A stretch of DNA of 15,780 nt from Oscillospiraceae bacterium (lineage in GTDB: Bacteria; Bacillota_A; Clostridia; Oscillospirales; Oscillospiraceae), in the NCBI GenBank assembly GCA_017627975.1, contig JAGAFT010000150.1, positions 1 to 15,780 of the forward strand, given 5' to 3'. Below are positions 7,039 through 13,680 of this stretch, piece by piece. The notes under the pieces were generated by a model, which worked only from the letters and a program-made list of their open reading frames with translations, was not told the DNA's origin and ran no database searches. Each line of letters opens with the position of its first letter. Positions within the stretch are counted from its first letter, which is position 1. The position numbers were made by a program, and so were the translations under genes.

Positions 7039-7725
7039 TCAGTCGATGCCCTGCTCTTCCTTGAGCTTCAGATAGAGCGCTGCACGGGTGCTGTACATGT
7101 AGGGCTCCGTCCAAAAGATGAGTCCGAGTCCAAGCGTGAGCACACCGAGGAGGATCCAGCCGATGAAGCTCAGGTCCAGCAGAAACGCACGCCATTTGTG
7201 TCCGTTCATCATCTCGCGGGAGCGTGTGATAACCTCCGTCGCCGACAGTTCCGGATGCTCCATCAGAATAAACGGAACCATGCAGTAGGAATAACCTTTG
7301 ATCAAAGCGGGAATGATAAAAAGAAGCCCCCACAGAACCAGGAACAGGTCACGCAGAAACAGGGTCGCAAAGGTATGTCCGTAATTCTGGAATCCTGTCT
7401 TGATCAGCCCGAACGGGGCACCCGGCTCTTCGGTGTTTTTCTTGAAAAAGTGGTATCCGCCGACTTCAACCGGGTTGGCGATGAAGATCTTCACCAGAAG
7501 GCTGATGATGCTCACGATCGCAAATGTGATGAAGAAGCCCGCGAGAACTTCCGTTTGGCCGGATTCAAGGGCGTTCTGCATGTCAGAGCTGTTCCCCTGG
7601 GCACTGGACGAAAACGTTGTTCCTCCGGTAAGAACGCTCATCAGCAGCGAAACGCCGACGCAGGGCCAGTAGTTTGCCTTAAAAGCAGTTCTGGCCTTTT
7701 CCTTTACTTCCTGATTTGTCCACAT
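7039..7725 (-). CDS. DUF975 family integral membrane protein
   Basis: The 228-residue protein starts MWTNQEVKEKARTAFKANYW, the typical opening of DUF975 proteins, which are widespread in Bacillota and have no firmly known function. Hydrophobic segments follow at about 21-36, 63-84, 119-141, and two near 185-210. The conserved loop with FGLIKTGFQNYGHTF and the motif ITRSREMMNGHKWRAFLLDLSFIGW also match the family. A GGAGG site lies 9 bases before the ATG at 7725. The gene stands alone between the tmRNA terminator and a hairpin at 6962-6991, so it is likely its own transcript. Nothing ties it functionally to either neighbour. Confidence 0.85.
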   Translation of the reverse strand: MWTNQEVKEKARTAFKANYWPCVGVSLLMSVLTGGTTFSSSAQGNSSDMQNALESGQTEVLAGFFITFAIVSIISLLVKIFIANPVEVGGYHFFKKNTEEPGAPFGLIKTGFQNYGHTFATLFLRDLFLVLWGLLFIIPALIKGYSYCMVPFILMEHPELSATEVITRSREMMNGHKWRAFLLDLSFIGWILLGVLTLGLGLIFWTEPYMYSTRAALYLKLKEEQGID

Positions 7726-7802
7726 AGTTGTGTACCTCCGTTTATCATACGATACAGATTCAAAAGATTGTTTTTCAAAGCCGCAAGTCTGCGGTGTGCT
7801 AA

Positions 7803-7853
7803 GGGAAAATGAACAGGCCTCCAGCGGACATCTTGCAGTGTTCGCTGAAGGCC
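7803..7853 (-). terminator. Terminator downstream of tmRNA
   Basis: Just after the tmRNA 3' end, GGCCTTCAGCG (7843-7853) pairs with CGCTGGAGGCC (7816-7826) in an 11-bp stem with one G-U pair. The minus-strand tail reads TGTTCATTTTCCC. The T-tract is imperfect. A shorter hairpin (CCGCA/TGCGG, 7781-7794) follows in the same gap. The rest of 7726-7860 holds only the ribosome binding site of the DUF975 gene. Confidence 0.7.
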
Positions 7854-7860
7854 GTCCGAA

Positions 7861-8209
7861 TGGTGGAGATGAGGGGAGTTGAACCCCTGTCCGAAAGCAC
7901 TTTAACCGAAACTTCTCCGGGCGCAGACGGTAATTTGCAGTCCCTCGCCCCAGCGCATGCCGTCATGCTCAGGGACTTGGTAGCTTCATGATTCATGATA
8001 TGCGCAAAGCTTAGCATATGCACGTTCACCACTCGTCGACGCCCCATCCCAGGCCGTGGTCCTCCCGGGTGGGACGCTCACTGCTTAAGCAGCGAGGAGA
8101 ACAGCGTTATTGTCGTTCTTTAATTTATAAGAATGCCCATTTTAAAGATGGTAGGCGCATCTGCCCGCTATTCCTGCCTCCATACCCCCGTCGAAACCGG
8201 TACATCCCC
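7861..8209 (-). ncRNA. ssrA: Transfer-messenger RNA (tmRNA)
   Basis: One-piece tmRNA of about 349 bases that rescues stalled ribosomes with SmpB. The 5' end (GGGGATGTACCGGTTTCGACGG) and the 3' end (CATCTCCACCA) form a 7-bp acceptor stem with one G-U pair, CCA is encoded, and the T arm reads GGGGTTCAACTCCCC. The GGTTTCGACGGGG motif is the universally conserved 5' signature. The tag frame ends GCT GCT TAA inside a perfect stem (CTGCTTAAGCAG). Aligned with the E. coli tag, the resume codon is probably AAG, giving KNDNNAVLLAA, though two codons further upstream are also open. The gene for SmpB lies on the same strand about 0.7 kb upstream, separated by a cyclophilin gene. An extra copy of the 5' signature lies upstream. 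No strong promoter is evident in 8210-8324. Confidence 0.97.
8186..8200 (-). repeat. Direct repeat copy A (inside tmRNA 5' end)
   Basis: The 15-mer CCGGTTTCGACGGGG on the minus strand is part of the tmRNA tRNA-like domain. An identical copy occurs 71 bases upstream. Confidence 0.95.
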
Positions 8210-8222
8210 ATAAAAGGGGGGG

Positions 8223-8252
8223 TGTAAACATTATTTGGAAATAATGTTTACA
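8223..8252. repeat. Perfect 30-bp palindrome upstream of tmRNA
   Basis: TGTAAACATTATTT is followed by a 2-base centre and then its exact complement, AAATAATGTTTACA. The dyad is AT-rich in a GC-rich region and has no T-tract on either side (a C/G run adjoins it), so it is not a classical terminator. It could be an operator, a recombination site, or an RNA hairpin in the tmRNA precursor. It lies between the two copies of the 15-bp direct repeat. Confidence 0.9.
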
Positions 8253-8256
8253 GGCT

Positions 8257-8271
8257 CCCCGTCGAAACCGG
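8257..8271 (-). repeat. Direct repeat copy B (extra tmRNA 5' signature upstream of ssrA)
   Basis: This is identical to 15 bases of the tmRNA 5' signature (8186-8200) and in the same orientation, but the bases on both sides differ and no acceptor-stem sequence accompanies it. It therefore is not a second tmRNA start. Confidence 0.9.
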
Positions 8272-8324
8272 ATAACAGGTAAAAGATGAACTGTACCTAA
8301 AGATGCTGGCAGATTGTTCGATTG

Positions 8325-8364
8325 AAAAAGTCTGCTGAAAAAGGTATATCCCGTCAGACCTTTT
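8325..8364 (-). terminator. Rho-independent terminator at the end of the cyclophilin gene
   Basis: On the minus strand AAAAGGTCTG (8355-8364) pairs with CAGACTTTTT (8325-8334), 10 bp with one G-U, around a 20-base loop. The left arm includes the stop codon of the cyclophilin gene, and the T-tract is part of the right arm. It would end the smpB-cyclophilin transcript and leave ssrA to its own promoter or to read-through. Confidence 0.7.
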
Positions 8365-8872
8365 CAGGTTCCGGATACTCGACACCGAAGGTCTCAACCG
8401 TGACCTTCTTCATGACCTGAGGAATCCGGGGCTTGTCGTTATAGTCCGTGCGGACCGACGCGACATGGTCGACGGCCTCAATGCCCTCGATCACCTTGCC
8501 GAAGCCCGCGTACTGGCCGTCCAGATGAGGGGCGACATCGTGCATGATAAAGAACTGACTGCCGGCGGAATTCGGATCCATCGCTCTGGCCATGGACAGG
8601 ACGCCGCGATCATGCTTCAGATCGTTCTGAAAGCCGTTTGCCCGGAACTCGCCCTTGATGCTGTAGCCGGGGCCGCCGATGCCGATTCCCTTCGGGTCGC
8701 CGCCCTGAATCATAAAGCCGGGAATGACCCGGTGGAAGATCAGGCCGTCATAAAAGCCCTTCTTCACCAGCGAAATAAAGTTGTTCACCGTGTTCGGGGC
8801 GATCTCAGGATAAAGCTCCGCCTTGATGATATCGCCGTTTTCCATTTCAAATGTCACAACAGGATTTGCCAT
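8354..8872 (-). CDS. Cyclophilin-type peptidyl-prolyl cis-trans isomerase
   Basis: A 172-residue single-domain cyclophilin that isomerises Xaa-Pro bonds. The motifs FHRVIPGFMIQGGD (catalytic Arg in FHRV), MARAMDPNSAGSQFFI and the HLDGQYAGFGKVIEG segment are classical. There is no signal peptide or lipobox, so it is cytoplasmic. Trp, often found in the HLDG(K/Q) region of eukaryotic cyclophilins, is replaced by Gly/Tyr as in many bacterial members. The ATG at 8872 is one base after the smpB stop and an AAGGAA sequence lies upstream, so it is co-translated with smpB. A terminator overlaps its stop codon. Confidence 0.95.
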   Translation of the reverse strand: MANPVVTFEMENGDIIKAELYPEIAPNTVNNFISLVKKGFYDGLIFHRVIPGFMIQGGDPKGIGIGGPGYSIKGEFRANGFQNDLKHDRGVLSMARAMDPNSAGSQFFIMHDVAPHLDGQYAGFGKVIEGIEAVDHVASVRTDYNDKPRIPQVMKKVTVETFGVEYPEPEKV

Positions 8873-8873
8873 C

Positions 8874-9341
8874 TCAGTAATTCCTTTCTTTCATCGCTCG
8901 ATCAATCTCTCGTCTGGACTCACGCTCCGCGTCGCTTTCACGCTTGTCATGGAGCTTCTTTCCCTTGCACAGTCCCAGCTCCACCTTGACCCGGCTGTCC
9001 TTAAAGTACAGCGAAAGCGGGATCAGTGCCACACCGTCCTGCATCACACGGGCCTGGAGCTTCATGATCTCCCGCTTGTGCATCAGCAGCCGACGTGCCC
9101 GGACCGGGTCCCGGTTGAAGATGTTCCCATGCTCATACGGACTGATATGCATGCCCCGAACGAACAGCTCGCCGTCCTTGATGGTGCAGAAGCAGTCCTT
9201 CAGGTTCACCTGACCGGCACGGACGGACTTGACCTCCGTACCCGCCAGTTCGATCCCGGCCTCGAAGCGTTCCAGGACAAAGTATTCATGAAATGCTTTG
9301 CGGTTATCCGCAATTTTTTTGATGCCCAGCTGCTTCGGCAA
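8874..9341 (-). CDS. smpB: SsrA-binding protein SmpB
   Basis: The 155-residue protein binds the tRNA-like domain of tmRNA and delivers it to stalled ribosomes. Seen motifs are [49 protein letters not shown] and the basic C-terminal tail [30 protein letters not shown], which enters the mRNA channel. Length is usual for the family. The start is a TTG at 9341; no in-frame ATG exists before residue 64 or so, and a GAAGGG lies about 7 bases upstream. The gene has its own promoter (9365-9393) and is followed by a cyclophilin gene and then ssrA on the same strand. Confidence 0.97.
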   Translation of the reverse strand: MPKQLGIKKIADNRKAFHEYFVLERFEAGIELAGTEVKSVRAGQVNLKDCFCTIKDGELFVRGMHISPYEHGNIFNRDPVRARRLLMHKREIMKLQARVMQDGVALIPLSLYFKDSRVKVELGLCKGKKLHDKRESDAERESRREIDRAMKERNY

Positions 9342-9364
9342 GATCGTTCCCTTCTTTCTGGGGT

Positions 9365-9393
9365 ATCATACCACATCGGAGGCAAATTGAAAA
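9365..9393 (-). promoter_or_regulatory. Promoter of smpB with extended -10
   Basis: On the minus strand TTTTCA (9388-9393), a 17-base spacer (9371-9387) and TATGAT (9365-9370) preceded by TGG form a sigma-A promoter with an extended -10. The start would be near 9358, leaving a leader of about 17 bases before the TTG start. A 6-bp dyad (GGCAAA/TTTGCC) surrounds the -35 box. Confidence 0.65.
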
Positions 9394-9439
9394 GCCTTTT
9401 TTGCCGGGGACTTCCTCATGACTATCCTCACGGAGCGAT

Positions 9440-9817
9440 TCAGGAAAAAGCGTTCTCCAGATGGAAGATGCTGCAGTTTTCCTCCGTTCCCTGCGGCGCA
9501 TATACTTCGATCACGTCGAATCTGGCCTGCAGGTCCTGGGCCCAGGGCCTGGCCGCCAGATAGTATTCCGCCGTCAGGAGGAGCTTTCGCTGTTTGGAAG
9601 CTGTGACAAATTCCCGCGCTTCCCCGTGAGAGGCATCCTTCCGGAGTTTCACCTCGGTGAAGACCAGATCGTTTCCCCGACGGGCAATAAGGTCGATCTC
9701 ACCCATGCGGCAGCGAAAATTTCTCTCCACGATCCGGTATCCCTGCTGCTCCAGGTGCTCCGCTGCAAGGTGTTCTCCCAGCGCTCCAAGTTCCGCCCGG
9801 TCCGGTCCTTTGCTCAC
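9440..9817 (-). CDS. yraN: YraN/UPF0102 family nuclease-like protein
   Basis: The 125-residue protein has the family signature: LGEHLAAEHLEQQGY, then RNFRCRMGEIDLIA (Glu40, Asp42) and VFTEVKLR (Glu55, Lys57), a PD-(D/E)XK-like nuclease core. The family is linked by fold and genome context to Holliday-junction resolvases, but activity is not well established. The start is a GTG at 9817 with an AGGAGAGAGG purine run just upstream; the nearby ATG at 9837 is in another frame. It is the last gene of the long minus-strand cluster, 80 bases after the metallophosphoesterase gene, and the usual rnhB-yraN neighbourhood is interrupted by that gene. Confidence 0.93.
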   Translation of the reverse strand: MSKGPDRAELGALGEHLAAEHLEQQGYRIVERNFRCRMGEIDLIARRGNDLVFTEVKLRKDASHGEAREFVTASKQRKLLLTAEYYLAARPWAQDLQARFDVIEVYAPQGTEENCSIFHLENAFS

Positions 9818-9897
9818 ACGGCCTCTCTCCTCTCCATTTTTCGGCTTCCGCCCGCGGTTCCCTGATCACGAATCCGCGGCAATTCACGCCGCTCGCT

Positions 9898-10584
9898 TCA
9901 AAGGATCCGGACCGGGACAAATCCCACGGCGTCGGCACTCACCAGTTTGAACTCCGTACAGCCGATCCAGCCGTTATACGCCAGCGGAATCCCGCGTCCG
10001 TGAATATGGCCGTAATAGCAGCGGCGCACCCCGTAGTCCTGCAGCAGGCGCAGGATCTCTTCACAGCGGTAGTTCCGAAACACCGGCGGGTAGTGGAGAA
10101 AGACAATCTTCTCCCGGTCGCCTCCCGCCTTCAGGGAGGTCTCAAGACGCTGGATCTCACGAAGCATCATCTTCCGGTCGTGCTCGGTGCCGTGGTCTTC
10201 TTCATAGAACCAGCCCCTTGTGCCGCAAAGCGCAACGTCATTCCAGATGACGGCATTGTTATGGAGAATCTCCATGCTGTCGAAACCCTGCTCGTCAAAG
10301 AATTTATATGCCTTTGTGGCCGTGCTCCACCAGTAGTCATGATTCCCTTTCAGGATCAGTTTTTTTCCCGGAAGCTCATGGATAAAGCGAAAGTCCGCTT
10401 CCGCTTCCTTCAGGCTCATGGCCCAGCTCAGGTCGCCGCACAGGACGGTCAGATCATTCTCCCCCAGCGTGCGAAAGCCCTCACGCAGCTTCTCGGGGTG
10501 ATTCTGCCAGGCTTCTCCGAACTTGTCCATCGGCTTGTCGCCGGCCAGGGAGAGGTGCAGGTCTCCGATGGTGTACAGCGCCAT
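9898..10584 (-). CDS. Calcineurin-like metallophosphoesterase
   Basis: A 228-residue metallophosphoesterase with all five metal-site motifs: GDLHLS (Asp8, His10), GDLSW (Asp51), GNHDYWW (Asn81, His82), HYPP (His164) and YGHIHG (His193, His195). Such enzymes use two metals to cleave phosphoester bonds; the GNHDYWW version occurs in an uncharacterised Bacillota/Bacteroidota phosphohydrolase group. No signal peptide is present. The ATG at 10584 overlaps the rnhB stop by one base (TGATG), and a GTG at 10587 is an alternative that adds one residue. Coupling to rnhB is clear. The substrate is not known and nothing in the context fixes it. Confidence 0.9.
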   Translation of the reverse strand: MALYTIGDLHLSLAGDKPMDKFGEAWQNHPEKLREGFRTLGENDLTVLCGDLSWAMSLKEAEADFRFIHELPGKKLILKGNHDYWWSTATKAYKFFDEQGFDSMEILHNNAVIWNDVALCGTRGWFYEEDHGTEHDRKMMLREIQRLETSLKAGGDREKIVFLHYPPVFRNYRCEEILRLLQDYGVRRCYYGHIHGRGIPLAYNGWIGCTEFKLVSADAVGFVPVRIL

Positions 10585-11177
10585 CACAGAAAACTCGGCC
10601 GATGCGCCGGACAGGGGCCATACTCCCGCAGGGCTTCATAGTGCGCCCTGGTCCCGTAGCCCTTGTGCTGTTCAAAGCCGTACTGCGGATACTCCCGGGA
10701 GAGCTCGACCATCAGATGGTCACGGCTTACTTTTGCGAGGATGGACGCGGCCGCGATGGAGGCGCAGCGTGCGTCGCCGTGGACGACGCAGCGGCTCGGC
10801 ATTTCGATCTCCTTATTCCGGTTCCCGTCAATCAGAGCAAGCTCCGGCTTCAGGCTGAGTCCTGCGATGGCTCGGTTCATGGCAAGCATGGTCGCGCCGA
10901 GGATGTTCCGTTCCTCGATCTCTTCCACCGAGGCAAAGGCCACACTCCAGGCAAGGGCAGTCCGCTGAATCTCCGGGAACAGCTGTTCCCGTTTCTTTTC
11001 CGAGAGCTTCTTCGAGTCGTTCAGGCCCGGCAGGTCCGCCTCTGCAGGCAGGATCACCGCGGATGCACACACAGGCCCCGCCAGAGGTCCGCGTCCGGCC
11101 TCATCCACACCGCAGATCAGGCCGATGCCCTGGGTGTGCAGCTCCCGTTCGATTTCCCAGAGGTCCAGCTTTTCCAT
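10584..11177 (-). CDS. rnhB: Ribonuclease HII
   Basis: The enzyme cleaves RNA in RNA-DNA hybrids and removes single ribonucleotides from DNA. The motif [14 protein letters not shown] holds the first two catalytic acids, ALIDGN the third and [22 protein letters not shown] the fourth; spacing matches the E. coli DEDD set when numbered from the earlier start. I prefer the ATG at 11177, which begins [13 protein letters not shown] as in relatives and follows GGGCGGGAAG. An ATG at 11204 would add nine residues but lies inside a short tandem repeat without a ribosome binding site. With the chosen start the protein has 197 residues. It sits between rbgA and a metallophosphoesterase in a tight operon. 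Confidence 0.95.
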   Translation of the reverse strand: MEKLDLWEIERELHTQGIGLICGVDEAGRGPLAGPVCASAVILPAEADLPGLNDSKKLSEKKREQLFPEIQRTALAWSVAFASVEEIEERNILGATMLAMNRAIAGLSLKPELALIDGNRNKEIEMPSRCVVHGDARCASIAAASILAKVSRDHLMVELSREYPQYGFEQHKGYGTRAHYEALREYGPCPAHRPSFL

Positions 11178-11200
11178 CTTCCCGCCCAATTTCTCTTTGA

Positions 11201-11233
11201 TCATTTAACATTTCTCATTTAACATTTCTCATT
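11201..11233 (-). repeat. 14-bp AT-rich tandem repeat between rbgA and rnhB
   Basis: The plus-strand unit TCATTTAACATTTC occurs twice exactly (11201-11214, 11215-11228) plus five more bases. It fills the whole rbgA-rnhB gap and contrasts with the GC-rich surroundings. Each unit provides an ATG on the minus strand. Confidence 0.9.
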
Positions 11234-11235
11234 GC

Positions 11236-12096
11236 TCACGGATTCGGCGCCTCGAGCGTGAGTCTGCCCAGTTTCCCGCTGTGGTACTCGGTAAGCAGGG
11301 TGTTCGCCATTCGCTCGATGTCGGCTTCACCGCCGGAGACGAGAAAGCCTCTTTTTCTTGCCGCGCGCTCCAGCAATTCCCAGGGTGCGGCCTCCGGGTC
11401 CGGGTCCAGCTTGTAGCGCTCCCGCACCGCCTCCGGATAGAGCGCGCACAGGCGCTGCAGGAAGCGGGCCCCCAGAGCTTCCCGGTCCACGACCTCGGCC
11501 TTGATGGCATTGGTCACGGCAAGCAGCTCCCCTACCGCCGGGTCTTCAAACTTCGGCCAGAGGATGCCGGGTGTGTCCAGCAGTTCCAGAGAGTTGTCCA
11601 CGGCGATCCACTGCTTTCCCCGGGTAACGCCGGGCTTGTCCCCCGCCGCCGCGGCCTTCCGGCCTGCAACACGGTTGATGAAGGTCGACTTGCCGACATT
11701 TGGAATCCCGGCAACCATGACGCGGAGCTTTCGTCCTGTCTGGCCCTTCTCGCGCCACTGCTCCAGGCGCTCGGCAAGCTGGTGCCTCACCGCGGGTGCG
11801 AAGGCGCCGCAGCCCTTGCCCGTGCGTGCATCGCAGTCCAGGACTGCAAAGCCCCGGTCTTCATAGTGCTGCTTCCAGCGCTTTGTGAGCGCCGGGTCCG
11901 CCAGGTCCGCGCGGTTCAGGACCACGAGGCGCGGTTTTCCCGCGGCCAGCGTGTCGATCTCGGGATTCCGGCTGGCATTCGGGATTCGGGCATCCAGGAT
12001 CTCACACAGGGCGTCCACCTGGTGGAGGCTCTCCTCCATCATGCGGCGCGCCTTGGTCATATGCCCCGGATACCACTGGATATTCAGTTGATCCAT
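11236..12096 (-). CDS. rbgA: Ribosome biogenesis GTPase RbgA (YlqF)
   Basis: The 286-residue circularly permuted GTPase acts in late 50S subunit assembly. The N-terminal IQWYPGHMTKARRMM is the family signature. Permuted order is seen: G4 NRAD (61-64), then G1 GIPNVGKS (130-137), G2 Thr158 in PGVTRGKQ and G3 DTPG (174-177), followed by a C-terminal helical domain. The G4 motif has Arg instead of the usual Lys (NKxD). The ATG at 12096 follows GGAGACATGGG and overlaps the lepB stop by 13 bases. A lepB-rbgA-rnhB order is common in Bacillota. Confidence 0.96.
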   Translation of the reverse strand: MDQLNIQWYPGHMTKARRMMEESLHQVDALCEILDARIPNASRNPEIDTLAAGKPRLVVLNRADLADPALTKRWKQHYEDRGFAVLDCDARTGKGCGAFAPAVRHQLAERLEQWREKGQTGRKLRVMVAGIPNVGKSTFINRVAGRKAAAAGDKPGVTRGKQWIAVDNSLELLDTPGILWPKFEDPAVGELLAVTNAIKAEVVDREALGARFLQRLCALYPEAVRERYKLDPDPEAAPWELLERAARKRGFLVSGGEADIERMANTLLTEYHSGKLGRLTLEAPNP

Positions 12097-12656
12097 CCCA
12101 TGTCTCCGGACGGGAAGGCTACATAAAACGCGCGGCCGAGAATCATTCGCGTATCGACCATGCCGATTTCCTTCTTGCGGCTGTCTGTGGAGGCGTTGCG
12201 GTTATCCCCCATGACGAAAATATGTCCTTCCGGCACCGTCTGCGGGCCGATAAAGTCCAGCTTTGTCTTGGTAAGCTCCGCGATATAGTCCTCCTCCAGA
12301 GGTTTCCCGTCGATGTACACCACGCCGCGGTCAAAGTCCAGACTGATCTCCTGGCCCTCGGTGGCGATGACCCGCTTGACCAGGGCTTTGTTCGGGTCGT
12401 AGGTGTCGGTCTTGAAGACGATCACGTCGCCGTATTTAGGCTCATAGAACAGATTGGAGACGATCATCTTGTCGCCGTTGTGCAGCGTCGGGAACATGGA
12501 GGACCCGCTCACGTCAATCACACGGACAACGAAGATGAACAGCGCAATGCAGATCACCAGCGCCACCATCAGCGACTGGATCCAGTCGTACAGGTCCAGG
12601 CGCAGCTGTTCATCGGGTGGGAGTTTTTCTTTTTCTTCGATCTCTTTCTTCTTCAT
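12084..12656 (-). CDS. lepB: Signal peptidase I
   Basis: The 190-residue membrane protease removes signal peptides from secreted proteins. After a charged, acidic/basic cytoplasmic N-terminus (1-25) comes one membrane helix (about 26-46), then the box B motif SGSSMFPTL with nucleophile Ser53, box D KRVIATEG with general base Lys94, and box E GDNRNASTDSR (150-160). The architecture is the Gram-positive single-helix type. The ATG at 12656 lies 4 bases after the glycosyltransferase stop, with GGAAAGG upstream. It overlaps rbgA. Confidence 0.97.
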   Translation of the reverse strand: MKKKEIEEKEKLPPDEQLRLDLYDWIQSLMVALVICIALFIFVVRVIDVSGSSMFPTLHNGDKMIVSNLFYEPKYGDVIVFKTDTYDPNKALVKRVIATEGQEISLDFDRGVVYIDGKPLEEDYIAELTKTKLDFIGPQTVPEGHIFVMGDNRNASTDSRKKEIGMVDTRMILGRAFYVAFPSGDMGWIN

Positions 12657-12660
12657 GGTT

Positions 12661-13680
12661 TCAACGGCCTTTCCTTTTGTTGTTCAAGTCGGTCATCAGT
12701 TTCACCGCGCGCCAGTCGCCCCGGCAGATCGCATCCGTGAGAAGGCGCAGACGCAGCGGTGCATGACGGACATAAGGACTTTTTCGAAACGCAGGGTAGC
12801 GGCGCAGATAGTCGTCGCGCAGCTGCTCCTGGATCGCACTGTGAGGATCGATCCGGTTCACGCGGGTGACAGAGGCCAGCAGCTCTTCGTACCAGAATTT
12901 GTACGTAAGTTCCGGAAGATAGCGCTCAAAAGCGCCCTCCTCGCGGTAATACCGCTCCACTGTCTCCGCCACCGCAAGCATGTCGAGGTTTTTCTCCGCC
13001 CGGGCAGCGCTCATGATGGAGCCGGGGCGCTGATAATAGCGGTACCACGCCCGCCGGATCGGGAGAATCCGTTTAAGCTTAAGGCAGAGCTTCGGCACCG
13101 TCGCCAGATCCTCAAACCAAAGCCGGTCCGGGAAGCGGATTCCCGTTGAGAGAAACAGCTCCCGTCTCCAGAGCTTGTTCACGGCGTTGTGTGCCGAAAA
13201 AAGAAATGTCGGGTCGGCGGCAAAGGAGAATTCGCTCTCGTGTTCCGTGCCCCGGACACAGCGGAGCTCGCGTCCTTCCTCATCCACATACATGAGGTCA
13301 AATACCACCGCGTCCGCCTCCGGATTCCGCTCCAGGACATCCAGCATCTCTTCCACAGCCCCCGGCGTGAGATAGTCGTCGCTGTCGACAAAAAGGACAT
13401 ATTCCCCTCTCGCGGCATCGAGGCCTGTGTTCCGCGCGTGGCCGAGGCCTCCGTTCGGAGTCTCAATGACGGAAATCAGTTCGGGAAAGCGCTCGGCATA
13501 CTGTTGAAGGATCGCGGCGGAGCCGTCTGTGGATCCGTCGTTGACACAGACAAGCTCCAGGTCCGCCTCGCTCGCCTGAGCTGTGCCGGAGCCTTCTCCC
13601 CCCTTCGGGATCAGCGAATCCAGGCACTTTCCAAGCCAGGCTTCGGTGTTATATACGGGGATCACGACGCTTAGTTTCAT
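12661..13680 (-). CDS. Family 2 glycosyltransferase
   Basis: A 339-residue GT-A fold transferase. MKLSVVIPVYNTEAWLGKCLDSL opens the nucleotide-sugar domain, followed by LVCVNDGSTDGS (45-54), NGGLGHARNTGLDAARGEY and the metal-binding DSDD (99-102). The second half (FEDLATVPKLCLKLKRI, YRYYQRPGS) resembles EpsJ/WcaA-type enzymes of polysaccharide or teichoic-acid assembly. There are no membrane helices. The start ATG overlaps the rqcH stop by 4 bases (ATGA), so it is translationally coupled to a ribosome-rescue gene. That is unusual for a sugar transferase with no other envelope-polysaccharide genes nearby. Donor and acceptor cannot be told. Confidence 0.92.
   Translation of the reverse strand: MKLSVVIPVYNTEAWLGKCLDSLIPKGGEGSGTAQASEADLELVCVNDGSTDGSAAILQQYAERFPELISVIETPNGGLGHARNTGLDAARGEYVLFVDSDDYLTPGAVEEMLDVLERNPEADAVVFDLMYVDEEGRELRCVRGTEHESEFSFAADPTFLFSAHNAVNKLWRRELFLSTGIRFPDRLWFEDLATVPKLCLKLKRILPIRRAWYRYYQRPGSIMSAARAEKNLDMLAVAETVERYYREEGAFERYLPELTYKFWYEELLASVTRVNRIDPHSAIQEQLRDDYLRRYPAFRKSPYVRHAPLRLRLLTDAICRGDWRAVKLMTDLNNKRKGR

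Noticed and set aside
8210..8324. Search for an ssrA promoter (for example TTTCGA, 17 bases, TTATTT on the minus strand)
   Set aside because: Matches to both boxes are weak and the -10 candidate lies within the palindrome; I do not report it as a promoter.
9852..9879. CCGCGG inverted repeat between yraN and the metallophosphoesterase gene
   Set aside because: CCGCGG is itself palindromic and common in GC-rich DNA. Pairing does not extend beyond 6 bp and there is no T-tract.
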